From NCBI RefSeq assembly GCF_001540865.1, contig NC_033623.1:466614-530613 (forward strand): 64,000 bases of DNA. The letters run 5' to 3'. This document shows positions 13,460 through 26,347 of the stretch, piece after piece. Source of the stretch: Ananas comosus. Its lineage: Eukaryota > Streptophyta > Magnoliopsida > Poales > Bromeliaceae. The notes below the pieces were generated by a model. That model ran no database searches. It was not told where the DNA came from and saw only the letters and a list, made by a program, of their open reading frames with translations. Position 1 is the stretch's first letter; each line of letters begins with the position of its first letter. Both the position numbers and the translations under genes were made by a program.

Positions 13460-16400
13460 TTACGCAGCGAATGCTGAGCTCCCTGCAGGTGGAAGTGCAA
13501 CAACCTTCCCCACTGCTACAGTTTTACCTGTAAAAGCATCAAATTGTATCATTAAATGGATTAAACAAAAAAGGGTAGCCAAAAAGGCAATAATTGGTAG
13601 TTGAGAATCATCTACTACCTTCAGTTCGAAGAGTAAATCTCCCAAGCTGAGGAAAATCAGAGAAGTTCTCGATGCATATCAAGTTATTCACCTAAAAGTG
13701 CAGATTTAAATATCCATCTGTTACTAATAAAAAGTTGAATACTTGCTCACATTACATGAAAATGAAATAACACAATTACCTGAATGCGACAAACAACAAC
13801 AGCACCATTCTTCACAAAAAGAGGCTTTCTCTTTGGCTTCTTTTTCTTGGGATCTGCATCTTTCTTTTTCTTCATGTCGATTTCTTCTATAAGTTCCACA
13901 ATCTCACACTCTTCGACTATGGAGTGGATATGAAGCACTGCCTTGTAACCAGCAGTGAAAATTGCCTAGCGAATCAAGAGGGAAATCAACATAACTAGCC
14001 AATCTTAAACAGATAATCTTAGGCTTCATTTGGTATTGTTGCCTTTTTTGTTGTTTTCTGAAGTACATTCTATATGATTAGAACTGCTGGTGGATGAACT
14101 TCTCTGTTCTTGTAATCGTGATTAGCTTGTGATGCATTCTTGCCAGGATGCTAAACAGCATCCTCTTCACAAAAAAGAATTGGAAAAGAAAAATACTACC
14201 AAGTTCTGTTTTATGTTGCCAAACAAAGCCCTTAAGATGTATGGACTGTTTAAGCAAAATTCGCCATCCACCTTCCCACTCCATCGCATGGAATTTGTGT
14301 TTTAAAAGGCAAATATTGAGCAACATTCCAGACAAGGCCATTTTCCATTTCAATTTGACAGTCACGCAGTCTAGAACTTCGATACTATTAATTAGACAGC
14401 CACCTTCTAAAACTGTTTATGATTGGAAAAGGGGAAAAAAAATAAAATAAAAAAAAACCTTCATAGGGAGCAATTGCATTTTAATAACAGATCGTGAAAG
14501 GCAATTGCAAGATTTTGGAAAATAACATGAAAAAGATATTAACACACAGCTAAAGTTTTTCTTTTCTATCAGGTTAATTTTTTGACAGGTCCACGACCAA
14601 ATACAATCTTCTTTCATCTTTCTGTTTGTCTTTGCCTCGTAATTCAAGAAAACAAAATACTTACGTTGTCAAGCAACTCCAAAATTTGCAGCTGAGCATG
14701 AAATTCGAAAACAGCACCAACCGGATTTGCTGCATGAAGAAAACCAATTTGTCAAACAATATATTCACGTAAATATAAAGAGAAGAAAAATGAAAGCATA
14801 TAGGCCACGTGAATAGAAAACCACAATAGCATTATATGACATGATGAAACTGATGCACTTAATGAAGATTTGAGAGGTCGCAGGGGTCTAAATTTTGGAA
14901 CAATAAGGAATGTTCGATGTTTTACCTTGCATAGTAGTAAACATAAAAAAGCTATTTCAAGAAAATGACATAAAAGCACACAGGTTTATCACAAGAAAGC
15001 AGTACTTACTGACACTTGAAAGGACAAAACCAGACAATATATCCTCTTCCTCGACCCCTGCCAATTTCACTCTCACATTTTCAGCAGGCCCAGCACGCCT
15101 CACTTTATTTTCATCGCAATATACGGCGAGCACTTTTACATTAGCCTGTTATAGAACAAGTTTAGTTTGTCTCACATATCCCAAAAGGATAATAGTTAAC
15201 CATAAAGAGAATGGATCAACAGGAATAGATCGTACTTTGTTAGGCATGACCAACAAGCTATCACCCTCACGAATCGTTCCAGACTCAATTTTTCCCATCA
15301 CAACTGTTCCCATGTCCTTGTACTTGTCAATTATCGGCATCCTGCATTCATAAACAGTTGATAATTCAACTGGAGTTGGAAAAAGCTTTCGAGTCAAGGT
15401 TTGCAAACAACTAGAAAGTACGAGTTAAATAAGATCATGAACATACAAGAACTAATATTTGGGACTTCGATATGTATATCCCATAGAATAATCTATGCAC
15501 AAATATACCCCAATGAATTCTGAACAATCATATACACCCCTCCAGAAACCAGATTCTTATAAGAGAACGCCAAAATTAGTGAATTCATGGGGAAAGTTGG
15601 TTTCGAATTAAAAAATAAATTTAGAGAGGGAAATTTCTGTAATTACAATGATGTATAGGTAAGAAACTAAGTTTTTGAAGGGCATATAGGAAAATTAAGT
15701 TTTGAAGGAATATATAGGCAAACAGATTATTTTGCAACAGTAAATAGGTAAGTATCTCTAATTTCTAGGCAACAGAGGAAACTCCTGACCGTGAAGATAA
15801 CTGCTTGGATATATCACGATTTAAACTTTACCCATTTTGATAATCCAAGCCCAAAAATAAACCTTGATTAATTAAATAATCCTCCAGTTTACCACTTATA
15901 CAAGGGATAAAAGTAATAATAATGTCCTATTAATCGAGGGGTTATCTACACATATTGATTACCAAGGGCACCAAAGTACAAATCTCAATATAGTAAAAGG
16001 GGTTCACTGCATTTTTCTATAATATTTAGGCAAAGAGGCAACATAAGCTGGCGCACAATGGAGATAGACCAATAACAGAATGGTAATCATACCTCACTGG
16101 GCCTTTAGGATCTCGTAAAGGAACCTCAATGGTATCCAGGACTTCAAAAAGACATGGACCATTCCACCAATTACAAATGCTTTTATCCACTCGAGTCTTC
16201 ATATTAATGCCCATCAAACCAGAGATAGGTAGAAATTGGACATCTGTATACGGGTGCCTCAGTGATAGCTTACTTTTAAATGAGTGCATACTCGTAGGGG
16301 AAAAAAGAAATAAAGACATATCGTCTGAGCTTAAAAAAAAATGAAATGATGAACTTTCATGATGTTTATTAGTAAGCTACCTTTCTTCACATTGTACCCT

Positions 16401-19400
16401 GAAGCCTTGAGGAAGGGAGCCATCTTAGTTTCTATCTCATCATACCTGAAAACGGGGAAAAAGTACATAATGATAAACATTGGCAATTTAAAAGTTAAGG
16501 GGCTTATACATATAGCGTCGATTGTTTATACACATATATATATATATATTCTTGTACTTACAAAAATGCCCAGGGTTAAAATTTTTAATACGAAATGCAA
16601 ATACATCTTGAGAGATAATCTAGCAAGGCCATACATATTAAAAATCTCAGATTACAGATATATCAAATTCAAATCAAAGTATGATAATCTCTTTAAACAA
16701 ACCTTTCTTTACACCATTTCACTGTAGGATCATCCATTTTATTGACAACAACTACCAACTTAGCAACACCCAATGTTTTTGCAAGCAGGACGTGTTCGCG
16801 GGTCTGTCCACCTTTCTCATATCCAGTTTCAAACTCACCCTTTCGAGCAGAGATAACCTTAACCAAATAGAAAAGGGATTACTGAATTGGCAGATAAGAT
16901 ACAGTAAAGCTGGACGGCTTATTGTTTACATGCTCACCAGAACACCTATATCAGCTTGAGAAGCTCCACTTATCATATTCGGCACATAACTTTTGTGGCC
17001 CTACAAAAACGATGAACCATACACAAGGTTAACTAGTAAGAAATGGCAAGTCTAAAAATCCTTGAACATGTATAGGATTCACAAGATAGATAAAATACTC
17101 ATTGGTAGGATTCTTATATCCCACCTATTCTAACTAACAATGAAATTAAACAATTATAAATTTTCAAGGAGTCTACATCAACTTACATTCCCCAATCTTT
17201 AATGTAAACATAGTTACAACTAAAAGGGTTTTTCGCATATACTCCCTTTGCAAATTAGCGAAACTAAGCAAACACCCCTACAAAGTTGGTATTTGCACAA
17301 ATGCCTGAAAGTTTTGTTTATCTGTGTGCATGCTACTTCGAGGAGTTTTGATGCTACAACCGTTCAACCATATATATGGCCCAGCAAGGGAATGATTGCA
17401 AATACATACAGTATTCAGTCAAATACCAACTTTTTACACAATTTTGCAAAGGTATATATGCAAAAAATCAAAACCAAAATGAAGAACAGGTAGCATGATC
17501 TAAAAGTGCATGTTAAAGAGAGGAAAGCTACCGGAGCATCTAGAATTGTGAATCTTGTGCTTTCTGTCTCAAAATGAGCTCTTCCAACCTCAACAGTCTT
17601 GCCCTGAAATATATACAATGAATCAATAAGCCGGAAAAAGAGATTGATTGGACGAATCGTGCAAGAAATGGTATAATCTACAACACCGAAAGTGAAGCAT
17701 GCACTGATCAGATCTTTGTAAGTAGAGATACTTAGATTGCAAGTACAATATAAATCAGCGATAACATAAATATCCATTCCATTCACACAAAGTCGATACA
17801 TGAAAAAACAGCAAACTCTCGGAACCCGGAAATAAAATTATATCTCAGGTTCTAGAGATAGCAGAACAGCACATACAAATCCACTACCTTCTATATGGCG
17901 GACAAAACCATCAAGGCAAATAGCACTAAAATAAAAATTACTAGCAGCGAAACAAACCTTAACGCGTTCCTCTTCATTGGTATCCATGATGTAAGCCATG
18001 TACCTGCAATATTTTTATTTAAGAATGTCCACCAAAATATTAGAATTAGTTTTCCACAAAAGTATGTTTAATTTGCTAATTGGTGAATGAAAGAGGTTGC
18101 AGGGCCAGAGAGAAGCAACAGACTTAATTCATAAAATCATGGTCCAGCTTAAAAAAGTGCAACCTTACAACAGATGGGCTTCATTAGCCTCTCATGGGGC
18201 TTCCATGAAGAGCCGTAATCACAGTTACCTCGCATATATGCTGTTTATGAAGGAAAAGAGATTGGCAATCCTCAATGTCATAACAGAAAATACATTCTTG
18301 CTGGAAAGAAGCAAAAAATTGGCATTTCTACCCAACTAGGGAAACAGATGTATCTTCCTTAGTACATAACCAGCTTTCACACGACGTACTAATACGTGAC
18401 TATACAACCCATAGCGGCTAAGAACAAAATATATCAGTCCTCAATCACCCATAAAATGAAAGCAGTGTTTGTCAACAAGGCAACAAATACTAGGTACTTA
18501 AGGAAAAAGAATCAACATTCATCAGCATAGTAAAAGGGAACTCAAGTTTATATCATGATATAGATAGAAATCTAACTTCACTAAGCGAAGCTACAAGATT
18601 AATTCTTATACCCACATGGCAGAATTGGTTTTAACACAGGTAAAAGCAGAGAGAAAAGTCAAGATGTTTAAAGAAAAAAAACTACAAGCTAATACAGCAG
18701 TATGTCAATAACAAGCAATCACCATTAGTTCAAATAGAATAACAGCATACCAACTTTCTCGGCTTTTGTCCTTTGCTTCCTTCTCATATTTCTGAATAGT
18801 CCTGTCATCAACCTGACCACTTAGGAAAAGTATCTGCCCTCCAGTTGTAGACTTACCAGCATCTGCATACTCAATAAACGAGAAGAACATTTAGGAAAAG
18901 AATTTAGATATTTTAGTGTATATATAAATATAAACTCATGAAACCGCTTTTGCAGCAAAAGTTGAAAAAGAACAAGTAAAGGTTTGAAATGAAATCTAAT
19001 TACATATAGTCAGTTAAATATGGAACATGTACATTTGTCAATTAGACTAAAAAAATTCCCAAAAAGGTAGATAAATGTGGATAATTAACAGATTGATCAT
19101 GATTATGCAGAACAAGTATCTAGATAAATTTGGTATGAGAAATCCATCTAGTTCAGAGAAATCTAGATTTGGTGCTAGCAATGGTATAGCAACAATAACA
19201 ATGATTTTATAGCACATGCTGCTCAATATGACATTAACGATCCATCTCATATCACGGGTAAATCTGGTAATTCTCAAAATTCTCGCAATGATGCTTGTGA
19301 CAGCCCCCCCCAAATGTAATCATATACTGTTCTCCAGCATATCATACCATACTCTTAAACCCAGAACCGCCAGATCTGAAAAGGTCATATAATCTTCATT

Positions 19401-21611
19401 GCTTCCAATTTCTATGTTCATTGTTGAATTCGTAAGAACCTTATACTCTAATATATTCAGTCTTCTCTAATGATAAACTATTCACTTTATCATGTGGAAA
19501 TGCAGACCATATTCTATGCATCATAGGATCAAGAAACTTATGTATTCACTGTTGTTGCAGTCTTTTATCTCTAAAATAGTTTTCTGCCAGAACCAAATAT
19601 TCCAGTCAAATCTGTCCAAGCACAAACTATTTGCACCAGAACTGAACAAATTATCAAAGGTATTTTGACAGCAGAATTTGAAATGTCAAACTTCTGGCTA
19701 ATACTGAAACCCAAGTTTGAAGAGAATGCTTTCGCTAAAGATCGAGATCTTTATGTGCTTTCCAAAATAAGAGTGATGTAAAGCAGAAGTTCACTACAAG
19801 AATAAAAGAAATACATAAAAAGCCAGAGAATTTTGACCAAAGACCATAAAAAGGAACAATCAAGGAAATCAACAAAGCAAGAAGGGCAAACAGAATGAGA
19901 CTATCAGGTAATAAGTTTTACTTACCGACATGACCAATGAAAACAACATTCAAGTGTCGTTTCTTGTCTTCTTCAGTCTCATTATGCTCTTCAGCTTCCG
20001 CAGTTGCAGCAACCTCCTTATCTTTCCCTGAAATTGTAGTAGCATTAACATGGAAAAAGGTTCACAGACACATAATAGAACCCTGACCATTTTACAAAAC
20101 AAGAACTAAGCAGACTAAATAGTTTATAAATTGATGGCAAAAAAATAATCAAAACGTCCCAACACGAGCACAAAATAGACAAAGATGAAAATAAAACAAC
20201 TAACCAAAATTGAATCAGATGATTAAGAGAAAGCGTCTCCATCATTTAATAATTAGACTAAAACAAACTAAAAGTGATATCAATACTTGCTTTTGTAGCA
20301 AAACATTTCCAGTAGTCCTGTATGAATGACTACTATGCATGTGCGTTAGGAAACACAAGTACCTTTTGTCTCTAACTGCAAGGACTGAAGACCCGTCTGA
20401 ATTTCCTTCACATCTGAAAATGTACAAAATATTAGGAAATAAAGAAATCCTGAAAAGGACATCACAACTCAACGCACCAGACGGCATACCAACTAAACTA
20501 GTTCTTCATGAGAAAGTCAACACAAGGTACTTTAGATTATACTTTGTAGAACTAACAGCAGAAGAGCACAAAGCAAAAGTTCATCAGGCTAAAATAACAG
20601 TGCAAGGCACTCATCCATCCGCCAGCCTTTCTTGTGCCCAAGTAGTTGCAATACTTAACCAGGCCTATCTGTTGACAAATATTCCCATGTTTTTTCCCTC
20701 CATCTCTCTTCTGTTATCTTCTCTCCCTCTGCCTCTCTTGCATAGTTCAAATGCAACAGTGCTCAGCCTACTTGGCATGACTGTTCTATTCACAAATTTG
20801 GTTGATCCTTTAACATTCAAATCATCATACCTATTTTCTCTACAAAAGGAGGCAACTTGATGTAGAATTGAGCAACAGATTTTGTATTTAGGAGTTCACA
20901 ACAACAAAACGGTTCAATTAAGTATATTTTCAACTTTCTTAGCTTGTATTTTTCCATACGTTCTTTTAATTTCCAGTCATCGTTTCAATTTCCAATCTTG
21001 CAACAACAACTGAGCCTTTATTTCCATCTGTTAGTTGGTTCTCTTATCTTTTGTACCCCCAAAACTAATTCTCTTCCGTTGCCCATTTCTGGAAACAACT
21101 TCTTGCATGCGATCTCTCTTTCCAACCAGAAAAGCTTCTATTTTTTATGCGAACCAAACACAAAAACAAAAACCTAAATCGCATCACACTACAAGAAATG
21201 CTTAAATCACGTGATCTCAATCTTAGCAAATCGATAACTTCTTCTAATCCGATTCAATTATAAACAAGCAAAACCAATCAAATCAACTGAGATAGGATAT
21301 TAACAGAATCTATAAGCCAAATATCGAACAATTAGATCCATATATCGAAAAAATCCACATCGAAGCAACATAATTCAGAACAAAGACAACAAGATCTAAG
21401 ATAAGGGTTTACAAACACCAAGCAAATACCGACCTTGGGGAGGGGGGTGGGAAGAAGGGGCTAGGGCTTCACCCTCCCCAGCGGCAGCGGAGACGTGGGC
21501 CGGGTCGCCGTCCATGGTCTCGTCGGCGTCGCCACTCCACTCGCTGGGCTCGCCGTCGTCGGCGAGGGCGGGGGGGTGAGGCGCGATCTCCACCATCGGT
21601 GCTTCCTCCAT
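13460..21611 (-). CDS. ERF3: Eukaryotic peptide chain release factor eRF3 (GTPase subunit)
   Basis: Sixteen exons on the minus strand total 1629 nt (542 aa): 21611-21434, 20413-20363, 20027-19926, 18862-18751, 18003-17958, 17603-17532, 17000-16938, 16857-16703, 16445-16381, 16243-16093, 15341-15236, 15145-15010, 14729-14665, 13965-13780, 13691-13619, 13527-13460. The start is [12 protein letters not shown]. The first ~95 residues are acidic and Pro-rich. The GTPase motifs are complete: GHVDAGKST (about 108-116), DAPGHKSY (185-192), NKMD (247-250), and SGLMG near 289. The C-terminus has a Lys-rich loop ([17 protein letters not shown]) and the family signature [17 protein letters not shown]. 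eRF3 binds eRF1 and hydrolyses GTP to release the peptide at stop codons in the cytosol. The small exons (46-186 nt) with all phases consistent indicate an intact gene. Confidence 0.95.
14022..14231. mobile_element. Tourist-like (PIF/Harbinger) MITE in an eRF3 intron
   Basis: A 210-bp block starts GGCTTCATTTGGTATTG and ends with GTTGCCAAACAAAGCCC, which are imperfect inverted complements. TTA stands directly on both sides (14019-14021 and 14232-14234), the usual PIF/Harbinger target duplication. It sits in the intron between exons 14665 and 13965. Confidence 0.7.
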
Positions 21612-21731
21612 CGCCGAGAGTGGGAGCTAGGGTTTCGTGCGCCGCCGATTTGGGTGGCCGGAGGAGCGGAGAAGGAGATGGGATCGGGGGCGAATTAGGG
21701 TTTTATATGTTGATTAGGCGGCGGCGGCGCT

Positions 21732-21734
<3 letters not shown>

Positions 21735-21768
<34 letters not shown>
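21735..21768 (+). repeat. (GA)n tract upstream of eRF3
   Basis: A 34-base run lies about 125 bp upstream of the eRF3 ATG. In the sense of that gene it reads CT. Confidence 0.9.
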
Positions 21769-21771
<3 letters not shown>

Positions 21772-22888
21772 GCGTGGTTTAGCCGCCGACCAGATTTTGG
21801 GAAATTAGGGCTCGAAGTGGGTCGGGTCTGGTTCGAGTCATTTATTAAGATAAGTGACAACACATTGACTTAAAAAACAAAAAATATACATATTAAAAAA
21901 AAAAAAATCTTAGCTACTATCTAAACTTTGGTCTAATTATAAACCATCACTCAAATTTATCTAAAGCCGATCACTGATCCAATTTGAATACGATGAATTT
22001 GATTTTTAAGGCTAAAAATAGAATTATCGCATAAACTTTTGGACCGAACAATTAAACGCTCTCTCTTTCGCATTAACTCATATGCAATCGTTCTCACGAA
22101 CATGTGTTTACAAATTTTTATATGATGTGAAGTTACAAGCAAAGTCGAGTTTGTGTAACTCATGACCAGCTCAGTGTAATAATTATTGATTACGATAATA
22201 ATAATCAATTTACTTTAATCAATTACTCTGACATGGTTGTACTATGATCGAAATAAACGACATGACGATAGAACTTACCAAGATAAAAATGCAAATCGAT
22301 ATAAGACATCTACGTATCTAATCCGATAATGACATGACACGATGCCATTATCATCTAAATCCAAATATCGTACACAAATACAATCAGCTTACCTAGATTG
22401 CCACTATTAATGTGTTTTTAAGAAATTGTAACATTTCTTAGAATTTTAAAGGCACCGTGGCAAAAGATTCGATGGTTGATATCTGACCGACTGTTTATTG
22501 CGCATGATGAAGAATTCGATGGTTTGTATCTGAAGGCTCAAATCTAAATTTTAATTATTTTATATTTTCAGTTGAGTTTGTTTATAATAGTGATTACATT
22601 GGTCCAAAGAACAGAGGGTTTGGACGAGCCATTGGAACTAATGGGCCATTCAACAAAATCCAACGCAATGCTTCTATTAATTTGGGCCCACAATTATCCA
22701 TTACTGAACCCACGATTTGATAATGGGATACTCTAGATCCAATAGCTCATTGGACTTATCCATTAGCCCAAAATACTATAGTCTAATTATTATGTCCAAT
22801 TTAGATAGATTTATATATCTCCATATTTAGTCATAACTGTATGATATGGGACTAATCTTAAGTCTTGAAATGTCATATAATGTTGGGA

Positions 22889-23211
22889 CTGAGAGGAACG
22901 ATATTCTTTTCCGAGCAAAGCTTTGCAACTCTACCCGAGCGCTTGATCGCCTCAGACTACTGATGACAGCTTGGAAGACGTGTCTTTAACTGCCTCGTCT
23001 ATTTTTTCGATCTTTTGGTCGTTTCCTTCGTTTTGCTCATCTGCTGACTTGTTTGTGTTGTCGCCTTTTATTATTTTATTTTCGTTCATTTTTGTCTACC
23101 TTTTTCCTTCTCTTTTTTCTTTCGGAGGCTCTGATTGCTTCTATTTTATAAGCGTAGTTTATTTTCCTAATGAATGAAGCAAACTAGCTTGTTATCTATT
23201 CCTCAAAAAAA
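22889..23211 (+). mobile_element. 5'-truncated LINE, 3' end with A-rich tail
   Basis: The element is flanked by near-identical 22-base direct repeats (22867-22888 and 23212-23233, two mismatches) beginning GAAATGTCATRTAATGTT. It ends in a short A-run. The first codons read ERNDILFRAKLCNSTRAL and close with TAWKTCL-stop. This recalls the ERN-ILF motif at the end of plant LINE reverse transcriptase proteins (zf-RVT region). The remainder is a T-rich 3' UTR. Confidence 0.75.
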
Positions 23212-24185
23212 GAAATGTCATGTAATGTTAGGATAAACCGGGCTTAATCCAGCCTAATTGCTATTCAATCGACTTAAACTTCATTTTTATCCTGATTTTG
23301 GTGATTAATATTGGCTGAATATATACATGATGGGCCCTGATTTTAAGCAAAGTGAAACTTAAAAGTTTGAGATAAGCAATTTACACCTGCTCATATTCTG
23401 AAATCCTCACAATTAGGACTTAGAACTCAAGATTTAAAACTTAATTCATTACCTTACCACTAAGATTCAAGTGACTTCTCATGTATATAATTCAAGTATT
23501 ATTTATTTATTATCATTCAAAGTTTTTTTTAAAAAAAGCAACAAATGACAGATCTTTTGTTTTCGTTTTTGTGAACGGTGACTAGAGCAGCACCGCATAC
23601 ACTATCTCTCAAGTGGAAGACAAAAAGTCTCTCCTGTGTGTGTGGAGCTACTATTCTTTCGAAATCATAAACAAGCTGCGACTTTCGACTTTTTAACCTT
23701 TAAATAAAAAATTATAGAGTCGGAAGATAATGATCTCCCTTAGAGTTGAGTGGTTTTCGTAGGATAATAACATAAATCTAAAGATCAGAATTAATAAAAA
23801 TGATTGATCGAAGGGCCAAAAATTGAAAGTACCAAATCTCTTATACCTTCGAAAGTATAGTAGGTTTACTCTCTCTCTCTCTCTATATATATATAATATA
23901 ATGCATTAAAGCTGCTATTTTTTATAGTATTCCACCAAATATAAAGTTTAGTCTTTAATTTTAAAATTAGAAAAGAATCAGTAATTTATTTTTGCAACGA
24001 CACGACCCGCTAGCAACAATAACTCGTTCGGCCCAAACCACCTGCCCAAAATGCTTAAGCCTAATTATTATGACTAGCGTGTAGGCCTCATAGAAACTAA
24101 TCGGAATCAGTATCACTATTGGAGCTCGTCGGATCCAAACTAGATCATAGATAGATAGATATAAAGATACAAATAGACAGACAGA

Positions 24186-24362
24186 CCATGACCAGAATTA
24201 CCAGGTGATGTGAGATTCTAGAGGTGGCTTCTACGGGTTCAAGGGGTTTAAACCAGGTGAGATTCTAGAGGTGGCTCCTACGGGTTGAAGGGGTCTAAAC
24301 CAGGACCAGAATTACCAGACGATGTGAGATTCTATAGGTGGCTCCTACGGGTTCAAGAGGTG
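24186..24362. repeat. Tandem repeats inside the TRIM-like element
   Basis: Three units share GTGAGATTCTAKAGGTGGC and CTCCTACGGGTT. Two of them also carry GACCAGAATTACCAG upstream. The units are about 46-68 bp and only slightly diverged. Confidence 0.8.
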
Positions 24363-24437
24363 GTTCCCACCAAATCCGTTGGCGTAGCACTTTGTTCCGC
24401 ATAGTGCTTAGCTCTCATACTTCCGAAAGGTATTCGT

Positions 24438-24450
24438 CTCTGATACCAAG
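24438..24450 (-). promoter_or_regulatory. Primer-binding site of the TRIM-like element
   Basis: The minus strand reads CTTGGTATCAGAG directly inside the LTR end. TGGTATCAGAG is the usual plant PBS complementary to initiator tRNA-Met. Confidence 0.6.
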
Positions 24451-24795
24451 TGCAACGATCCGACCCGCTAGCAACAATAACTCGTTGGGTCCAAACCACC
24501 AGCCCAAAATGTTTAAGCCTAATTATTATTACTAGCGTGTAGGCCTCATATAAACTGATCGGAATCAGTATCCCATCCGATGTGAAACTATTGGGGCATT
24601 ATAATTTTTAAACTATTTGCATCTTAAATCATTTGGTCATTTGGCACTAATTGGGATATACGTTTGGAGGAGTATTTTGCACGTAGGTTTGCTGAAAAAC
24701 AAAACTGGAACTGTCACAGAAAGATAAAGTAAACAAATGAAGCCACACAGAGCTTGCTAGACCATTAGCCCTCGCCCCTAAAACACAAAAAACAA

Positions 24796-24897
24796 AAAAA
24801 AAAAAAAAAAAAAAGATTCGGACTCCTCTTTGTCCTCTTCCCGTCTCCCAAGATGCTATTTGCCTAGACCTTGCCACCATGCCAACTGAACCGTGCA

Positions 24898-24936
<39 letters not shown>
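24796..24936. repeat. Long A and T homopolymers
   Basis: An A-run ends near 24814 and a T-run of about 37 bases occupies 24900-24936. They could be tails of retroposed sequence in opposite directions. No matching target duplication was found. Confidence 0.6.
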
Positions 24937-24939
<3 letters not shown>

Positions 24940-25569
24940 AGAGCTATTTTTCAGCTAATATGAGTAAAGTTCTAAATCTTATTCATTACGAGAAAAGCTC
25001 AATTCACTTTCTCGGCCATTTTAATTTAATAAATATATTAAGCGGCTCAACTTAAGTTTAGAAATAGAACTAATTTAATTTCAATGAACAAACCAAACAT
25101 TTGAAATCATATTTTAAAAAATTTGGAATTAAACGTTCAGTGATGATGTTTAAGCAGATAGTTGAGAAATCATTCATAATATATATATATGTACATGCCA
25201 AACTAATATTTTTAACATATCTTTATCAGATTATTGGTATTAATCATTAATTTCAAAATGTTAAGCTATTAGAAAATTACAACAAATTTATTTAAAATAT
25301 ATAAATATAACGCTTACGAATCTCGATTCGATCTACATAGTACCCTATAATTTTAAATATAACTCAGTATAACTTGACCTTCAGTCATAAGCTAGGATAG
25401 TGGCTCCTTTAAAACCAACAATCTCTATCGATTGCTTATAGGTTGTTTTTTTTTGCAGTAGACCGATTGGTCCATTGCTAACATGACGCACTAAGTTTAG
25501 GCAATGATAAGACTCTACTTTTTTTCAATAAATAATTTTTTTATTTATATTAAAACTAAAGTTGTCTAA

Positions 25570-26120
25570 AATATCCGATATACTATACTCGATTCGGACC
25601 TTACCCGGATCCAAATCGGACCCGATAAAAAATGAATAGTTTAGAGTAAAAAATATTATTTATTAAAATTTCGGATATAAGTCAGAATACTTTATAATCT
25701 ATACCTGGCTTGGACCCGATCCGAATCCGATCTTTTAATAGGTAGGGTCCGGAAGAGTTTCCAAATATGGACTCGAAACCGGACTAGGACTTGGACCCGA
25801 TGAAATATTCGATAGTAAATAAAAAAAAATTAAAGTTGAGGAATCAATTTCAATAGAACTTATAAATAAAGTGTCTCTACATATTTTCATCATAATAAAA
25901 ATTCTAATCTTTTTGTTTACTTTTTTTTTTTTTTTACTCATTTTTTTTTTAATTCTAAATGTTTACTGTTTAATTTTTTTGAACAAATTTTATTGGAATA
26001 GGTGCAACTAATTAGAATGCGGAACTTTTACAATGATAGGTTTATGATTTACAGCTATTTGTATTCGTTTTAGACCTGATTCGTATCCGATCTATACCCG
26101 ATTTTAAACGGTTAGCATCT
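25570..26120. repeat. Degenerate CCGAAY/GGGTCC repeat region, possibly an old MULE-type element
   Basis: Scattered variants of CCGGATCC, GGACCCGAT and TACCCGATTTTAAACGG recur, and the block ends with GTTAGCATCTC. This resembles the arms of the element at 54172-54682, but no matching left terminus or target duplication was found. Confidence 0.3.
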
Positions 26121-26347
26121 CAAGTAGATTCGGTGAATATATTATTAATTTATGTACCTAGATTCAACCTCGAACCGATAGAATATAATTTTTTTAAGTG
26201 TACGATTATAGTATTTATATTACCTAGACACCTTCAATTAAAACCCCTCTCACTCCCCTCCGTCTCTTCCACCACCTCCACCTCCGCAGCAACACAAAAC
26301 AACACCATTAATTAAGAGAGGTGGTGTTGTTGTTGTTGTCGTCGTTC

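Larger units (their letters stand above)
23993..24598 (-). mobile_element. TRIM-like LTR retrotransposon (terminal-repeat element in miniature)
   Basis: Two direct copies of a ~130-150 bp sequence (24451-24598 and 23993-24122) flank ~330 bp. Both share GACCCGCTAGCAACAATAAC and CTAGCGTGTAGGCCTCATA. On the minus strand the complete copy begins TG and ends TTGCA. It is followed at once by CTTGGTATCAGAG, which matches the initiator-Met tRNA primer site of many plant LTR elements. The left copy lacks about 14 internal bases and its outermost end. The internal part has no reading frame and consists of tandem repeats. No clean 5-bp target duplication was seen. Confidence 0.7.
21612..26347. other. 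Repeat-rich spacer between divergent eRF3 and amine oxidase 1
   Basis: The spacer is 4.7 kb and AT-rich. It contains a LINE 3' end (22889-23211), a TRIM-like element (23993-24598), long A and T homopolymers (24.8-24.94 kb) and degenerate CCGAAY-type repeats (25.57-26.12 kb), each listed separately. No host gene was recognised. Confidence 0.65.

Noticed and set aside
20339..20860. 173-codon plus-strand frame in eRF3 intron 1
   Set aside because: It overlaps eRF3 exon 2 in antisense and shows no recognisable domain; treated as chance.
24186..24362. Tandem repeats considered as a CRISPR-like array
   Set aside because: Eukaryotic context, unequal units, and placement inside a TRIM-like element.
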